Positions 44,285-53,545 are shown, counted from the stretch's first letter. The stretch is 64,000 bases of DNA from Citreicella sp. C3M06 (GCF_018860705.1 NZ_JAHKQA010000105.1:1-64000); one strand, 5' to 3'. Translations and numbers: made by a program. Notes: generated by a model from the letters alone, not told the origin.

Positions 44285-47046
44285 TGGCCCAGCCTGTCGA
44301 GTAGCGCAGGCACGTGCACCTGATCCGATTTGTAGTTGCCGGTCAGCACATGCATCACGAGATTGACTCCGAAGCGATAGGCGATCTCGCGCTGCCGCTC
44401 TCCTGCGAAACCAGAGCCCATGCGGACCAGCGGCGCGCCGCGATCATCCGCCGCCCAAGCCGCGGCCCAGTCATTGCCACCAATCACCACCGGGGTCACA
44501 TTGTCATTGAGATTGCGAAACGGCATCCCCTCGATCATCTCGGCGTCGGGCGGCGCGGACTCGACCCAGACATCGCGGCTGGCATAGCGACCGGGGAAAT
44601 CCTGCAGCAGGTAGAAAGTGCGGGTGAGCACATGATCCTGCGGGATCGGCTCCAGCGGCGGAATGTCCAGCGGCGCGGCCAGCTCCTGCAATTTGCGCCC
44701 CTCGGGGCTGGATGCGCCGAAGCTGGCAACATCCGCATCGCGCGTGTCGAACAGGATCATCCCACCCGAGCGCAAATAATCGTTCAAACGCGCATAGGCC
44801 TCGGAGGACGGGGTCGGCTGGCTCGCCGTCACCGGCCAGTAGAGCATTGGAAAGAAAGCCAACTCATCGGTTTCAAGGTTCACACCCATTGGCTCGGCAG
44901 GCTCGACCGAGGTACGAAAGTACAGCACATCCGACAACCCGCGCAAGCCGGCCTGCGCCAGATCATCAAGCTGGCGATCCCCGGTCAGCACATGGGCCAG
45001 CGTCACCTCGGATGCGGCAAGGATGGCGGCGGCGTCCTCCTGTGCGCGGGCTTGCGGCGCTGCAAGCGCAAGGGCCAGCAGCACCGCCGCCGCCTTTGTG
45101 GCCCGCGCGCCGGACAGACGCCCCGACAAGGCAAGCGACGCGATCGCATCCGCGATCAGCAACAGCAGCGTCAGCGCCAGCAGCCAGCCCGCAAGCGGTG
45201 TTTCGTCGGGGCGCGACAGGCCTTCCACGGCGATCCGATCCGGCCAGACCGCAGGCTCGAACGCCATGTCAGGGGTCATCACGTTGCGCGCAAGGCTGCG
45301 ATCTTCGCCCCGATACAGCCCGGGCTGAAGATCAGGGCCAAGCGAAGCCCCCATCAGGTTCTCTCCGGCGACGCCGGGCAGATTGCCCGCATCGACGACG
45401 CGGCCAAAGGCGTCGAGCACACGGATCGGCTGCCAGATTGTGCCCACAAGGTCTGCGGGGTCCGGTGAGGCTGGCATCGACGACACTGCGAGCCGCTCGA
45501 GCATCTGCACGAACAGCCCCGAAAGCGGCAGCGAGGACCATTCCGCATTGGCGGTGACATGGAACAGCACCACCTGCCCCTGCCCCATGCGCTTGCGGGT
45601 CACCAGCGGCGTGCCATCGGTCAGCTGCGCGATCACCCGTGCAGCGAGCGTCGGATCCGGCTGCGCCATGACTTGCGAGGAAATCGTCACGTCTGCCGGA
45701 ATCCGAAGGCCGTAGAACGGGCTGTCCTCGGTGAAGGGCGCAAGGGTCTTCGGCTCGCCCCAGCTCATGGCGCCGCCAACGCTTCGGCCGCCGACACGCA
45801 GGCGAACAGGCATCAGAGGGTCTTCGCCGTCGCGGCTGACATCGCTGGCGGCAAGGCGCGGCCCGGCAAAACGCAGCAGCGTGCCGCCCTCTTCGACCCA
45901 TTGCAGCACGCCCGCTTCCTCGCCGGGCGACAGCGTCGCCACATCGGCCAGCACGATCACATCGGGGTTGGCGGGCAGCACATCCCCAAGCGCGCCGTCA
46001 AGCAGATCGGCTGTCGGTTCCAGGGCCTTGTGCAGGAAATGCAGCGGCGACAGCAGTTCCAGCCCCTCGCGGTTCTCGTTCCCGGCCAAAAGCGCAACTT
46101 CGCGGCGGCGCAGGCTGTCGTCGGGCAGGCTCACGGCTCCGGCGCTACGCGCGCCTTCGATTTCAAAGCGAGTGATGCGGGAGCGCAATTCGGCGGGCAT
46201 GGCAAGCGCCAGTGCGGCCTCGGTGGCAGATGGGTCAAAGACTGCCGTTGCCCGCATCAGAACCGCGGGGTTGCCCGCCGGATCAAGCCCATGGGCCGCA
46301 ACGGAGATCTCGGCCTCTGGCCCCGGACGCAGGCGGCGCAGCGTCAGGGTGACGCTGCCATCCTCATAAGTCGCGGGGAGCAACGCGTAATGCGCACGCG
46401 GACCTTCGAAGACCGTCACCCTGCCGTGGGTTTCAAGCGCCGACAGCATCGCGGCGCGGCTATCGCGGGCAAGCCCGTCGGACATCCAGTAACTGTCGAA
46501 CTCCTGATCCGGCAGCAGCGAAATCGCCCGGTCCATGCGCGCCGCGTCGGGTTGCCACGGTTCGGGCAAGATGCCCTGAAGCCGGGTCTTCAGCACGTCG
46601 GCGCCCTGAAACCTCACCTCGTCGGGCGCGGTCAGGCGCAACAGCGCGACCGGACGCCCGGCGCGTTCGGCGCGGGTCAACAGCGCCTCAAGCGCCTGCT
46701 GACGCTGGGTCCAGTCGATCGCAGAGGACCAACTGGCATCCATCACCACCAGCAGCGGGCCATTGCCCGCCTGCTCGCCCGCTTCGCCGCGCGGGTTCAG
46801 CACCGGCCCGGCAAGGCCAAGGATGACCGCCGCCACCGCCAGCATCCGCATCAACAACAGCCACCACGGAGTGCGGTCGGTAACAGTGTCGTCGTCGCTG
46901 AGCCCCAGCAGCAGCGCGACCCCCGGAAACCGCCGCCGGATCGGCGCAGGCGGCACCGCGCGCAGGATCAGCCACAGGATCGGCAAGGCAAGAAGCCCCA
47001 AAAGCAGCCACGGCGCGGTAAAGCCCAGCGGGCCAAGCATGATCAT
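44281..47046 (-). CDS. BatA/DUF4159 domain membrane protein
   Basis: A 921-residue protein. The N-terminus is a BatA-type double membrane segment (residues 8-28 and 60-80), followed by a VWA-like MIDAS sequence DASWS at 103-107. A transmembrane helix occurs near the start of the last third, followed by a signal-peptide-like stretch (LLALALAAPQARA). The final 210 residues are a DUF4159 domain (FFPMLYWPV, GGMILFDTRDAD). The start at 47046 overlaps the DUF58 stop (ATGA). The internal helix plus DUF4159 domain could reflect a fusion of two genes. Role unknown. Confidence 0.85.
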   Translation of the reverse strand: MIMLGPLGFTAPWLLLGLLALPILWLILRAVPPAPIRRRFPGVALLLGLSDDDTVTDRTPWWLLLMRMLAVAAVILGLAGPVLNPRGEAGEQAGNGPLLVVMDASWSSAIDWTQRQQALEALLTRAERAGRPVALLRLTAPDEVRFQGADVLKTRLQGILPEPWQPDAARMDRAISLLPDQEFDSYWMSDGLARDSRAAMLSALETHGRVTVFEGPRAHYALLPATYEDGSVTLTLRRLRPGPEAEISVAAHGLDPAGNPAVLMRATAVFDPSATEAALALAMPAELRSRITRFEIEGARSAGAVSLPDDSLRRREVALLAGNENREGLELLSPLHFLHKALEPTADLLDGALGDVLPANPDVIVLADVATLSPGEEAGVLQWVEEGGTLLRFAGPRLAASDVSRDGEDPLMPVRLRVGGRSVGGAMSWGEPKTLAPFTEDSPFYGLRIPADVTISSQVMAQPDPTLAARVIAQLTDGTPLVTRKRMGQGQVVLFHVTANAEWSSLPLSGLFVQMLERLAVSSMPASPDPADLVGTIWQPIRVLDAFGRVVDAGNLPGVAGENLMGASLGPDLQPGLYRGEDRSLARNVMTPDMAFEPAVWPDRIAVEGLSRPDETPLAGWLLALTLLLLIADAIASLALSGRLSGARATKAAAVLLALALAAPQARAQEDAAAILAASEVTLAHVLTGDRQLDDLAQAGLRGLSDVLYFRTSVEPAEPMGVNLETDELAFFPMLYWPVTASQPTPSSEAYARLNDYLRSGGMILFDTRDADVASFGASSPEGRKLQELAAPLDIPPLEPIPQDHVLTRTFYLLQDFPGRYASRDVWVESAPPDAEMIEGMPFRNLNDNVTPVVIGGNDWAAAWAADDRGAPLVRMGSGFAGERQREIAYRFGVNLVMHVLTGNYKSDQVHVPALLDRLGQ

Positions 47047-47921
47047 CCGTGGCCTCCATCCATCGCGCGCCACACCCACAGCAAGGCGTTCTGCGCGCTG
47101 TCGTCAGTATGGTGGCACAGATATTGCCAGCCCGTCAGCCGCGACAAATGGTCGAGACGCGCCTTTCTTTCGATCAGGCGTTCGAGATACCTCTCGCGCA
47201 GATCGCCCGCCTTGAGCGTTTCATGCGCAAGACTGCCGCCGACGCTTTCGAAAATGGTGCGCCCCTTGAACGGAAAGCTCTCCTCGGTTGGGTCGAGCAC
47301 CTGAAGCAGCACGCCGCGCACGCCGCGATCCGCCGCCTTGGTCAGCGCCAGTTCCACGGTATCGAGATCGCCAAGGAAATCCGACACGAACATCGCCCGC
47401 GAATGCGGAATGATGCCGCGATGTTCGGGCAGCGCGTAATCCTCGGCGGTGTCTTCGGACAGGGCCTCGGCAAGGCGCAGCACTTGCACATCGCCATTGC
47501 GCGGCGGCAACGACCAGCCGGTGAAGCCGACCCGCTCACCGCCCCGGATCAGCAGGATCGAGGCCGCAAGCGCGATCAGCCGCGCCCGATCACCCTTTTG
47601 CGGCAAGTCTTTGGACGATGAAAACCGCATCGACGCCCCCGGATCGACCCAGAGCTGCACCGATTGCGCGATCTGCCATTCGCGTTCACGTACGAATTGT
47701 TCGTCACCGCGTGCGGACCGGCGCCAGTCGACGCTGCGCAGCGAATCGCCGCTGCGCAGCGGGCGGTATTGCCAGAAATCATCGCCCATCCCCGAACGCC
47801 GCCGCCCGTGTTCGCCCAGCAGAACAGTTCCGGCCAGTTGCTCGGCCCGCGCGAGCAGCGCCGGGAATCGCGAGGCCTCGATCTGCGCATCCCGGCGCAG
47901 ATAGGTGACGGTGTCGCTCAA
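47043..47921 (-). CDS. DUF58 domain protein
   Basis: A 292-residue protein with the DUF58 signature YRPLRSGDSLRSVDWRRSAR at about 52-71, followed by a VWA-like half. A TTG start at 47921 is inferred because it overlaps the moxR stop (TTGA) and no ATG or GTG fits before the conserved region. DUF58 proteins are standard partners of MoxR ATPases. The exact function is unknown. It is translationally coupled on both sides. Confidence 0.88.
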   Translation of the reverse strand: MSDTVTYLRRDAQIEASRFPALLARAEQLAGTVLLGEHGRRRSGMGDDFWQYRPLRSGDSLRSVDWRRSARGDEQFVREREWQIAQSVQLWVDPGASMRFSSSKDLPQKGDRARLIALAASILLIRGGERVGFTGWSLPPRNGDVQVLRLAEALSEDTAEDYALPEHRGIIPHSRAMFVSDFLGDLDTVELALTKAADRGVRGVLLQVLDPTEESFPFKGRTIFESVGGSLAHETLKAGDLRERYLERLIERKARLDHLSRLTGWQYLCHHTDDSAQNALLWVWRAMDGGHG

Positions 47922-48922
47922 GCCGCCGCCTCGGTGCGGGCAAGCCCGCTTGCGACCTCGTCGATGATCGCGCCAAGATCCTCGCCGCGCGCCCGCGCCG
48001 AGAAGGTCAGCGCCATGCGATGCACCAGCACCGGGCGCGCCATGTTGATCACATCCGCCGGAGACGGCGCCAGCCGCCCTTCGAGCAGCGCCCGCGCCCG
48101 GACCGTCAGCATCAGCGCCTGCGCCGCGCGCGGCCCCGGCCCCCATGCCACGGTGTCGCGGACCCGTTGCGAAACCCCCGGCTCATCGGGGCGGAAGGCG
48201 CGCACCAGATCGAGGATCATCTCGACCACGGCATCCCCCACCGGCATCCGCCGCAGCAGCGTCTGCGCCGCCATCAGCGAGGCCGCATCGAACACCTGAT
48301 GCGCCTGCGCCTCTTCGGTGCCAGTGGTGGCAAGCAGGATATCCTTTTCGGTCTTGCGGTCCGGGTAGGCCACGTCGATCTGCACGAGAAACCGGTCAAG
48401 CTGCGCCTCGGGCAGCGGATAGGTGCCCTCCTGTTCGATCGGGTTCTGGGTTGCCAGCACATGGAAGGGCGCTGCCAGATGCCGCGTCTCGCCCGCCACG
48501 GTCACCACCTTTTCCTGCATCGCCTGAAGCAGCGCCGATTGCGTGCGCGGCGAAGCTCGGTTGATCTCGTCGGCCATCAGCAGCTGGCAGAAGATCGGCC
48601 CTTGAATGAACTTGAACGCCCGGCTGCCATCCATGCCGGTTTCCAGCACCTCGGAGCCGAGAATATCGGCGGGCATCAGGTCGGGCGTGAACTGGATGCG
48701 GTTGCCATGCAGCCCCATCACCGTCGACAACGTGTCGACCAGCCGGGTCTTGCCCAGCCCCGGCAGACCGATCAGCAGCCCGTGCCCACCACACAGAAGC
48801 GCGGCAAGGGTCAGCTCGACCACCCGTTCCTGACCGATGAAGCGGGCGTTGATCGCACGCTTGGCCTCCGCCAGCTTGTCTTCGAGTGCCTCGATCTCGG
48901 CAACCAGGTCCTCGGCCATCAT
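47918..48922 (-). CDS. MoxR family AAA+ ATPase
   Basis: A 334-residue ATPase. Walker A is GLPGLGKT at 52-59, Walker B is LLMADEINRA, and sensor 1 is ATQNPIEQEGTYPL. MoxR ATPases act as chaperones that mature or insert cofactors into complexes, working with VWA-domain proteins. It is the first gene of a four-gene operon (MoxR, DUF58, BatA/DUF4159, VWA-like) in which every junction overlaps by 4 bases. AAGGAG precedes ATG 48922. The client is not evident from neighbours. Confidence 0.95.
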   Translation of the reverse strand: MMAEDLVAEIEALEDKLAEAKRAINARFIGQERVVELTLAALLCGGHGLLIGLPGLGKTRLVDTLSTVMGLHGNRIQFTPDLMPADILGSEVLETGMDGSRAFKFIQGPIFCQLLMADEINRASPRTQSALLQAMQEKVVTVAGETRHLAAPFHVLATQNPIEQEGTYPLPEAQLDRFLVQIDVAYPDRKTEKDILLATTGTEEAQAHQVFDAASLMAAQTLLRRMPVGDAVVEMILDLVRAFRPDEPGVSQRVRDTVAWGPGPRAAQALMLTVRARALLEGRLAPSPADVINMARPVLVHRMALTFSARARGEDLGAIIDEVASGLARTEAAA

Positions 48923-48988
48923 GCGACTCCTTGCTTTTCGGTGATCTTGGTTCAAACTGTATCGCGGGGTTGGGGAAGTGCCAAAGAA

Positions 48989-49543
48989 ATGACATCACAA
49001 AATTCCGTTACAACGCCACTCGACACGCTCGCTGCCTCTGCAAGCGCCAAGAAAGGCCTGCCACCGGTCCACAAGTGGCACCCGCCCTTGTCGGGCACGA
49101 TGGACATGGTGATCCGCCGCGACGGCAGCTGGTGGCACGAGGGCACACAGATCCAGCGCGAGGCGCTGGTGCGCCTGTTCTCCACGATTCTGCGAAAAGA
49201 TGGTAAAGAATTCGTTCTGTTGTCTCCGGTCGAGAAATGGATCATCACCGTCGAAGATGCGCCTTTTGTCGCCGTCGATGTCGATGTGATCGGGGATGGC
49301 GACGCTCAGGTCCTGCGCTTTACCACCAATGTCGGCGACACCACCGATGCAGGGCCAGACGCCCCGATCCGCGTCAGTGAAGACCCCGCAACCGGCGCGC
49401 CCTCGCCCTATGTCATGGTGCGCGACGGGCTCGAGGCGCTGATCGACCGCAAGACGTTCTACCGGCTCGCAGAGCTTGGGGAAGAGCACGACGGGCGCAT
49501 TGGCGTGCGCTCGAATGGGGTGGTCTTCGCGCTGGAAGGCTAG
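48989..49543 (+). CDS. DUF1285 family protein
   Basis: A 184-residue protein matching DUF1285, with RRDGSWWHEGTQIQREALVRLF and the beta-rich FVLLSPVEKWIITVEDAPFVAVD regions. Function unknown. It is divergent from moxR with 66 bases between start codons, a conserved arrangement in this lineage as far as I recall. Its stop codon shares the tetranucleotide CTAG (49540-49543) with the stop codon of the convergent sulfotransferase gene. Confidence 0.88.
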   Translation: MTSQNSVTTPLDTLAASASAKKGLPPVHKWHPPLSGTMDMVIRRDGSWWHEGTQIQREALVRLFSTILRKDGKEFVLLSPVEKWIITVEDAPFVAVDVDVIGDGDAQVLRFTTNVGDTTDAGPDAPIRVSEDPATGAPSPYVMVRDGLEALIDRKTFYRLAELGEEHDGRIGVRSNGVVFALEG

Positions 49544-50358
49544 TCGCCAAGCTTGGCGTGCACCTCGTCGAGGTCGATCTCGCCCAGCGGCATCTTGTTG
49601 CCCGGATTGGCGAAATCGTAGCGGAACAGCTCGAAATCGCGTTTGTAGATCTCGTAGATCAGATGCATCGACAGATCGTCGAAATAGTCTTCGACCGGGT
49701 GCAGACGCTTGGGGCCATGGCCTTCGGATTCGTTGAACCGGGGGATCTGCGCCAGATCGACGTTGTGCGGCGTGCGGATGTTATCAAGCACCACCTGCAT
49801 GCCGTCGTTGAATTTCTCCGTCCAGAAGATCTGATCGTAGCGCCCACCGTTGACGATAAAGGTCGACACATGCCCCGACACCGAAGACCAGTGAATATCC
49901 GGCTCCATCGGGCGGCGCCAGCGGATGGTGTCGCGCACGAACAGCAGAAAACGGCGAAAACTGCGGATCTGGTCGAAATCTTCCGAGCCATCCTCGCCGC
50001 CGACCTCGATGCCGTATTTCTGCATCAGCAGCGGCACGAGATTGCCGCGGTAGCGCTTGCCGTTGCGCTGAATGCCGCAGATCTTGTCGAAAAACGATGA
50101 CAGCACCCGCGTATAGGGGTTGCGCACGCAGGTGAACGCATAGGCCCCGCGCGTCTTGACGTTGGCCTTGATCGCCGCCTGACTGTCCTCGCGCGCCCAT
50201 TTGTGCAGGCCGTCGGTTGCGTCGTGGATATCCCCGTCGAAAAATCGGCCGTGATCGGAGTAATACATGATCTGCCCGATCGTAGAGCAGGCACATTTGG
50301 GCACCACGCGGTACACCGTGCTCTCGCTCTCGGTCATCCAGGTGCCCGGAAAACCCAT
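49540..50358 (-). CDS. Sulfotransferase family protein
   Basis: A 272-residue protein of the carbohydrate sulfotransferase (family 2) type. The 5'-phosphosulfate loop is PKCACST at residues 20-26, and the 3'-phosphate region is RNPYTRVLSS at 79-88. It would transfer sulfate from PAPS to a glycan. There is no signal peptide or membrane anchor, so it is likely cytoplasmic and acts on a precursor of a surface polysaccharide. It is divergent from a glycosyltransferase gene 141 bases away. Its stop codon TAG overlaps the convergent DUF1285 stop. Confidence 0.85.
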   Translation of the reverse strand: MGFPGTWMTESESTVYRVVPKCACSTIGQIMYYSDHGRFFDGDIHDATDGLHKWAREDSQAAIKANVKTRGAYAFTCVRNPYTRVLSSFFDKICGIQRNGKRYRGNLVPLLMQKYGIEVGGEDGSEDFDQIRSFRRFLLFVRDTIRWRRPMEPDIHWSSVSGHVSTFIVNGGRYDQIFWTEKFNDGMQVVLDNIRTPHNVDLAQIPRFNESEGHGPKRLHPVEDYFDDLSMHLIYEIYKRDFELFRYDFANPGNKMPLGEIDLDEVHAKLGD

Positions 50359-50499
50359 TCGCTCTTCCCTCTTCTCAAGGCCTGTGTCTTGCTTGTAGCC
50401 CCTTGGGATGAAAGAAATCAGAACAACACGGTTTCTTCAACGCCCGTTCAGCTTTATCACCGAAACACTCACCCGGAACGATAGCAACCCACGGGGCCT

Positions 50500-52077
50500 A
50501 TGGCCAAGATCGCCTTCATCCTGCTGTGTCACAAGGACCCTGACGCCGTCATCAAGCAGGCGCAGAGCCTGACCGCCGTGGGCGATTGCATGTCGATCCA
50601 TTTCGACGCGCGCGCCCCGCAGGCCGATTTCGACAGGATCCATAAGGCGCTGGCAGACAACCCCAATGTCACCTTCGCGCCGCGGCGCGTCAAATGCGGC
50701 TGGGGTGAATGGTCGCTGGTGCAGGCAACGCTGCACGCCCTCGGCGCAGCCATCGATGCCTTCCCGCGCGCCACGCATTTCTACATGCTCTCGGGCGATT
50801 GCATGGCGATCAAATCGGCGCAATACGCGCATGATTTTCTGGATCGGCGCGAAATCGACTACATCGAAAGCTTCGATTATTTCAAATCCGACTGGATCAA
50901 GACCGGCTGGCGCGAAGAGCGCCTGATCTATCGCCACTGGTTCAACGAACGCACCCAGAAGAAACGCTTCTACGCCCTGTTCGAGCTTCAGAAAAAGCTC
51001 CGCCTTACGCGCGAGATCCCCAAGGACATCGAGGTGATGATCGGCTCGCAATGGTGGTGCCTGCGTCGGCGCACGGTGGAATGGATCCTCGATTTCTGCA
51101 AGCAGCGCCCTGACGTGATGCGCTTCTTCCGCAGCACATGGATTCCCGACGAGACGTTCTTTCAGACCCTCGTGCGCCATCTCGTGCCGGAACAGGAAAT
51201 CGACAGCCGCACGCTGACCTTCCTGATGTTCACCGATTACGGCATGCCGGTGACCTTCTACAACGACCATTACGACCTGCTGCTCAGTCAGGATTTCCTG
51301 TTTGCCCGCAAGATCTCGGCCGAAGCGCGCGACCTGCGCCGCCGCCTCGGCGTGCTCTATTCCACCGAAGGCGCGCAGTTTCAGATCTCGAACGAGGGGC
51401 GCTCGCTCTTCACCTTCCTCACCGGCAAGGGCCGCACCGGCCGCCGTTTCGCCCCGCGCTTCTGGGAAACCGAATCAACCCTCGGGCGCGAACGCGAATT
51501 GCTGATCGTGATCTGCAAGAAATGGCACGTGGCGAAACGGCTGGTGAACCGCATGCGCCAGATGACCAATGTTCCCTGCATCGAATACCTGTTCAACGAA
51601 GACAGCTGCGCGCTGCCCGACCTCGGCGGCATTCAGGCCACCATGGACAAACGCCACCGCCACCGGCGCGCATTGCTGCGGATGCTCTACGATTATTATG
51701 ACAGCGACCGGCTGCTGATCTGCCTCGATCCCTCCAACCTCGACCTGATTGAGGATTTCTGCCGCGACCGCTCGCTCACCCGGCTGCTGGAAATCGACTG
51801 CCAGTTCTCCGATCCCTACCTGATCGGTCACGCCATGCGCGTCGGGCTTGCAGGCGAGCGCACGCCGCGCGAAACCCTGTCACGCCTGCTGCCCACGATC
51901 CGCACCGACACCGTGCTGGAAAGCGACAATATCCGCGACAAGAGCTTCGCCAACCACCACCGTCTGCGCGAAATCGCCGACCCAGACCAGAACGCCCGCG
52001 CCATCGCCGCCTTTCTTCAGATCAGCGAAGACAAGGCCATGGCACTTGCCACCACCAACCATCTCTTTGCCGACTGA
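50500..52077 (+). CDS. Core-2/I-branching (GT14-like) glycosyltransferase with a second domain
   Basis: A 525-residue protein. The first 290 residues resemble beta-1,6-N-acetylglucosaminyltransferases of the core-2/I-branching group (AFILLCHKDPDA, HFYMLSGDCMAIKS, MIGSQWWCLRR, STWIPDETFFQTL). The last 230 residues are a separate domain, rich in RHR and DR motifs, seen in roseobacter homologues but of unknown function (TESTLGRERELLIVICKKWH, YDSDRLLICLD). No membrane segments. Facing the sulfotransferase gene, it may take part in building a sulfated surface glycan. Confidence 0.82.
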   Translation: MAKIAFILLCHKDPDAVIKQAQSLTAVGDCMSIHFDARAPQADFDRIHKALADNPNVTFAPRRVKCGWGEWSLVQATLHALGAAIDAFPRATHFYMLSGDCMAIKSAQYAHDFLDRREIDYIESFDYFKSDWIKTGWREERLIYRHWFNERTQKKRFYALFELQKKLRLTREIPKDIEVMIGSQWWCLRRRTVEWILDFCKQRPDVMRFFRSTWIPDETFFQTLVRHLVPEQEIDSRTLTFLMFTDYGMPVTFYNDHYDLLLSQDFLFARKISAEARDLRRRLGVLYSTEGAQFQISNEGRSLFTFLTGKGRTGRRFAPRFWETESTLGRERELLIVICKKWHVAKRLVNRMRQMTNVPCIEYLFNEDSCALPDLGGIQATMDKRHRHRRALLRMLYDYYDSDRLLICLDPSNLDLIEDFCRDRSLTRLLEIDCQFSDPYLIGHAMRVGLAGERTPRETLSRLLPTIRTDTVLESDNIRDKSFANHHRLREIADPDQNARAIAAFLQISEDKAMALATTNHLFAD

Positions 52078-52085
52078 GGACAAAA

Positions 52086-52454
52086 ATGGCCTACACCTAC
52101 GACGATCAGAACATCTTCGCCAAAATCCTGCGCGGCGAGATCCCCAACGATACCGTGCTCGAAACCGATCACAGCCTCGCCTTCAACGACATCCGCCCGC
52201 AGGCGCCGATCCACGTTCTGGTGATCCCCAAGGGCGCCTACGTCAACTACGACGACTTCGCCCGCAACGCCTCCGACGCCGAAATCCTCGATTTCACCCG
52301 CGCCATCGGCGAGGTCTGCAAGATAAAAGGCGTCGAGACAGACGGATTCCGTGCAATCTCGAACGCCGGGCAGCACGGCGTGCAGGAAGTCCCCCATCTG
52401 CACATCCACATCCTCGGCGGCCGCCCGCTTGGACGAATGCTGCAGCAGGGCTGA
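52086..52454 (+). CDS. HIT family nucleotide-binding protein
   Basis: A 122-residue histidine-triad protein. The triad HLHIHIL contains H104, H106 and H108, and the N-terminal NIFAKILRGEIP motif marks the HinT branch. HinT proteins are purine nucleoside phosphoramidases. It starts 8 bases after the glycosyltransferase stop, with GAGGACA as ribosome binding site, so it may be co-transcribed with it. It is followed by a dispersed repeat and a strong hairpin. Confidence 0.95.
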   Translation: MAYTYDDQNIFAKILRGEIPNDTVLETDHSLAFNDIRPQAPIHVLVIPKGAYVNYDDFARNASDAEILDFTRAIGEVCKIKGVETDGFRAISNAGQHGVQEVPHLHIHILGGRPLGRMLQQG

Positions 52455-52461
52455 GCCGCCC

Positions 52462-52484
52462 CTTCATCTTGCCAGACAAACTCC
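52462..52484 (+). repeat. Dispersed 23-bp repeat, copy B
   Basis: The 23 bases starting CTTCATCTTGCCAGACAAAC match 34658-34680 with one mismatch (C for T). As in copy A, the repeat follows the stop codon of a plus-strand gene in a convergent spacer. Here it is continued by a GC-rich stem-loop tail absent from copy A. Confidence 0.7.
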
Positions 52485-52504
52485 GGGGGTGAGCCCGCAA
52501 GGGC

Positions 52505-52522
52505 GAGGGGGCTGGCCCCCTC
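52505..52522. terminator. GC-rich hairpin between HIT gene and ABC transporter gene
   Basis: GAGGGGGC-TG-GCCCCCTC is a perfect 8-bp stem. No T-run follows on either strand, so it is a possible but unproven bidirectional transcription barrier at the convergence point. It may belong to the dispersed repeat next to it. Confidence 0.4.
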
Positions 52523-52543
52523 CCTCCCGGCACCGCACGCTGC

Positions 52544-53470
52544 TCAGGCGGCCCCGCGCGCCCGGGTGATCTCCAGAAACACATCTTCAAGGTCGGCTTG
52601 CTCGGTGCGCACATCGCGGATGCCGATGCCCGCGTCCTGTACCAGCGCCAACACCTGCCCGGCCGAAATCTGCGAGGCGCGATAGCTCAGCGCGATCAGT
52701 CCGCCGGGGCGGCGCTCGGCGGTGATGCCCGGCGCCTGCGGAAGCATTTCGGGCATGCTCACAGGCTCGATCACCAGCGTCTTGGCGTCAAGCTGTCCCA
52801 GCAAGTTGCGGGTGCTGTCACGGGCGACCACCGTGCCCTGGCTGATGATGGCGATCTCGTCGCACATCTCTTCAGCCTCCTCAAGGTAATGCGTCGTCAG
52901 GATGATCGTCATGCCGCGCTCTTCGTTGAGCCGGCGCACATTGCGCCAGAGCATCTGGCGCAGCTCAATATCCACCCCCGCGGTCGGCTCGTCGAGCACG
53001 AGGATATGCGGGTGATGCACCAGCGCCTTGCCCAGCAACAGCCGCCGCCGCATGCCGCCCGACAGGGTGCGGGCATAAGCATCGGCCTTGTCGGTCAGCC
53101 CGATCATCTCCAGAATCTCGTCCGAGCGCCGCTCGCGCTTGGGCACGCCATACAGCCCCGCCTGCACCTCGAGCGCTCCGCGCGGCGTGAAAAACGGGTC
53201 AAGGTTCAGCTCTTGCGGCATCACGCCGATGGCGCCGCGCGATTGGCGCGGATTGCGGTCCTGATCCCAACCCGCGATCGTCACCTTGCCCGCCGATTTA
53301 ACCACCAGCCCGGCAAGAATGTTGATCAGCGTCGACTTGCCCGCCCCGTTCGGCCCCAGCAGCCCAAAGATCGCTCCTTGCGGGATCGTCAGGTCGATGC
53401 CCTTCAGCGCCTGTTTGCCGCCTGCATAGGTCTTGCTCAGACCCTCGATCCGGATCGCGTCGCCAGTCAT
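52544..53470 (-). CDS. ABC transporter ATP-binding protein (YadG-like)
   Basis: A 308-residue ATPase. Walker A is GPNGAGKST at 39-47, the signature is LSGGM at 136-140, Walker B is LVLDEPTAGVD at 157-167, and TTHYLEE is the H-loop. The long C-terminal extension is typical of exporters of the ABC-2 type (YadG, DrrA-like). The start at 53470 follows AAGG. Its usual membrane partner (an ABC-2 permease) is not adjacent; the next gene downstream is convergent, so the permease must be encoded elsewhere. Confidence 0.9.
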   Translation of the reverse strand: MTGDAIRIEGLSKTYAGGKQALKGIDLTIPQGAIFGLLGPNGAGKSTLINILAGLVVKSAGKVTIAGWDQDRNPRQSRGAIGVMPQELNLDPFFTPRGALEVQAGLYGVPKRERRSDEILEMIGLTDKADAYARTLSGGMRRRLLLGKALVHHPHILVLDEPTAGVDIELRQMLWRNVRRLNEERGMTIILTTHYLEEAEEMCDEIAIISQGTVVARDSTRNLLGQLDAKTLVIEPVSMPEMLPQAPGITAERRPGGLIALSYRASQISAGQVLALVQDAGIGIRDVRTEQADLEDVFLEITRARGAA

Positions 53471-53545
53471 CCCGAGCCTTGCTCCTGTGGTTTTTTCCGC
53501 CCATAACGCAGGTAGTGCAGGTGCGACGAAAAGGAAACCTCGGCC

